From Warburgia ugandensis (Eukaryota > Streptophyta > Magnoliopsida > Canellales > Canellaceae), in NCBI GenBank assembly GCA_035236585.1, contig CP141135.1, positions 9,830,001 through 9,894,000 on the forward strand: a stretch of 64,000 nt of DNA, given 5' to 3'. The first letter of the stretch is position 1, and each line of letters opens with the position of its first letter. The translations under genes were made by a program, and so were the position numbers. Under the pieces are notes generated by a model. The model searched no databases. It had not been told where the DNA came from and saw only the letters and a program-made list of their open reading frames with translations. This document shows positions 61,645 to 64,000 of the stretch, piece by piece.

Positions 61645-61705
61645 GGGGAGCCATGGTGCAATAGTTGAGTTGTCATCCTGTGACCTTGAAATCACAGGCA
61701 AAAGG
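61645..61705 (+). mobile_element. Au-type SINE head fragment
   Basis: Only the first 60 bases remain: aaggggagccatggtgcaat, gttgtcatcctgtgaccttg and aaatcacaggcaaaagg, where the second half of box B is already altered. The rest is missing. Confidence 0.75.
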
Positions 61706-62849
61706 CAATTTTCATTTGAGTCGAATAAACAATCACTGACCGTTCACACTGTTGAAGCTTTCCACCGATGAAGATGAAGAAACTAACGTCCATGTTGTTC
61801 TTCAATTTAATCAAGTGAGGGGCAAGAGGATAAGATCTGGCCGTTGACATAACAGACATAAAAGGATTAAATCATCACCCACTTCAAGAATGAAACATGA
61901 AAGCAAGTGTCTTAGATAAGGCTTCTAAATGGAACAGATTCTTGCATGGATTTATTAACTATACATGTCTTAGTCATTTAGAAGGGCAAGTATTCCTTTC
62001 GGGTAGTGGATGGATTTGAATGGCCTTAATTGGATTTGAATAGTACATAGCAAGGGAGAGGAGAATTTCTTCTTCCATATGTATGTATTTATATTTATTG
62101 AAAATAATAGTATGTGAGCTCACCTTTTTGTATTTATTCTTCGATCCAAGACATTCATCTGATTTGGCCTCAATCACATATTATTAGCACCAAAACGTTT
62201 ATACTGGGAACATCTAAGGCCTTCATTTCTAGGTCTCTCGTGATCGTATAGTGGACGATGTAAAATGAGAACCCTCTTACCTTCCATTTCATAACCATAA
62301 AGGGCTCTTAAATGAAGATTAGAGATTTTCAATAGATGTGAGTTTCGGTATCAATGACACTAATTAAAATATAATCATATTAATATCTTAGATAGATGAA
62401 AAAAATTATAGAGAGAGACAAAGAGAGTAGGACCTGCTACTAAGGGGGCACTCGAAAAAGTTTATTTGGTTTTGAAATGAATGAATAAACTTATGCTATA
62501 GTACTTCACGAACTTAGGAGGATTTATTTGACGGCATATGTTTGGTGTTTCTATTGACACATCTCCGTCAAATAAACCTTCTAAAAAGAGGAGATCACAG
62601 TCAAACCCCTTGTAACTCTTACTTTCTATTTCAGTCAAATGCAATAGAATTCCCTTAAATTAATAGTCATGAGGCTGGAGCCTTTTTATTTATTTAGCAT
62701 GCTTCTTATTTTACCAAATAACATCCTTGAATTAATACACGCAGGCACACACATATATAAAAGGATGTTTATTATTTCTATCAATTTACCAAAAGTTTAT
62801 GTATTTCCTACTATCTCCCAATATGGTTCTTTTTTTTCAATTTTAACTC

Positions 62850-62853
<4 letters not shown>

Positions 62854-62884
<31 letters not shown>
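62854..62884. repeat. (AT)n microsatellite
   Basis: About 15 AT units in AT-rich intergenic DNA. Confidence 0.95.
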
Positions 62885-62886
<2 letters not shown>

Positions 62887-63302
62887 TTCATTACCTTTGT
62901 TCATCGACCACTGTAGAAAGCACACAACATCAAACTTATTTTTCACTAGGAGTCGTCAAACTTAAGAATACTAATTTATATAATCAGTGAGGCATTACAA
63001 ATTTCTGAAATTTTATAATTTTATAATTCAATGAATTTATCAGATATTAAATCAGTTGAGACTGCGTACTTATATTAGCTTAGCCCAAAATTAATCTATC
63101 AGATAAGAGTCTCCTACCACATGACTTCTACAGGAGTCACGCTTCCCTTAACAAGAACCTGAATTAGCATATGTTTTCAAAAGATTTGGAAGCAAATGAA
63201 AAGCATCTCATGAGAAATCCTGATGGACTTGGGCACTTCGTTGAGTTGCGTAGCAACCTTATGATCCGAAGTAGTATCGCTTTGGAGTGTCAAAGTAGGA
63301 AA

Positions 63303-63408
63303 AAAAAGGTAGCCCGATGCACAACACTCTTGTGTATGCAGTTTCGAAGAAGGAGCAGACTACACAGGGCCTACAGTATGCAACCTTACTTTACATTTTG
63401 TATTTTTT
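63303..63408 (-). mobile_element. Au-type SINE, 3' half only
   Basis: Reversed tail aggtagcccgatgcacaaca, tgtgtatgcagtttcgaaga and body accttactttacattttgta are present, then the family sequence stops. Box B and the head are missing. Confidence 0.78.
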
Positions 63409-64000
63409 AATGTAAAACTAGAAGCTTTAAAAATACAAGAACACGTATGTGAGCATGATAAATCGGACAATCCTGATAAATCGCTCTCATGAAAACTTTG
63501 AGCTTGACATATCTGAATTAATAATTTTCGTATGAACGAAACACATGGACCGACCTGCATTTCACTGTGTTTAGGCCCTTCATTTTTTCATGTACCCACA
63601 AATATCATGGATGCTAGGAACCGCCCACCTAATGCTTTCGTGACAGTTCATCTGCTTGAACTCACCATGGGAATTGCTATTGCAGGGAATGGAGCTCTCC
63701 ACTGCATCCAGGCCAAGGCTATGACCTTACGATGGTTCAAGCTCCCCCATTGTATGTTAAGATTTCTCCATTAGTTTGTTTTGAAGGTTATGACATCTTC
63801 AAGAGAGGGTCCACATAAATATTGCCACTGATTGTTGGTAGATATGTGGCAGAGTCCAAGGACAGTTTGCAGTTGGCCGGATTCCCCTCTCCACTTTGCC
63901 ATGAAACTATGAGCGTGTAAGAGGCATCAATGCTGCTTTTCAAGACAATGACAAGAAACTCAAGTGAAACTCAAGTTTCTACTTCAAGCTACGAAGCATA
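63409..64000. other. Right end of the window, no gene recognised
   Basis: Short open frames occur (for example 63532-63774, plus) but have no known domain and no supporting splice structure. Part of an unrecognised gene beyond the edge cannot be excluded. Confidence 0.4.

Overview
The window is nuclear DNA from a flowering plant. It is AT-rich, its genes carry GT/AG introns of up to about 4.3 kb, it has many (CT)n/(GA)n microsatellites, and all four recognisable genes are plant families. The species cannot be fixed from the sequence. Very frequent Au-type SINEs and the general style fit an early-diverging eudicot or magnoliid-like genome, but this is inference.

Genes, in order. (1) 3839-12912, minus: the 5' half (six exons, 597 codons) of an AHK1-type osmosensing hybrid histidine kinase. 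The rest of the kinase and the receiver lie beyond base 1. (2) 34202-38226, plus: a complete eight-exon amino acid permease (AAP2/3/4-like, 505 aa) with a TATA box and a CT-rich leader. (3) 40851-46634, minus: a complete four-exon senescence-domain/ERD7-like gene (462 aa). (4) 53541-56973, minus: a complete two-exon CLAVATA1-type LRR receptor kinase (981 aa). AHK1 and AAP are head to head across about 21 kb of transposon-rich DNA. AAP and ERD7 are tail to tail. ERD7 and CLV1 point the same way. They belong to unrelated processes (osmosensing, amino acid import, dehydration/senescence, meristem signalling), and nothing suggests co-regulation as a cluster.

The rest is repeat-derived. About 29 full or partial copies of one tRNA-derived SINE (Au-SINE-like) are scattered on both strands. 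Ten or more have target-site duplications, and some are rearranged: a 5'-inverted copy in an AHK1 intron, inverted pairs, and a copy duplicated with its flank. There are two decayed LINE-type relics (an RNase H domain near 28.6-28.9 kb and a zinc-finger/RT C-terminal domain near 32.0-32.3 kb), one clear hAT-type MITE with an 8-bp target duplication (58068-58639), two other tRNA-like relics, several local tandem duplications (one starts directly after the ERD7 stop codon), and a large AT-rich stretch (about 21.7-26.5 kb) without recognisable genes. I found no convincing new multi-gene system. The most notable items are the SINE density and the structural variants of these SINEs.
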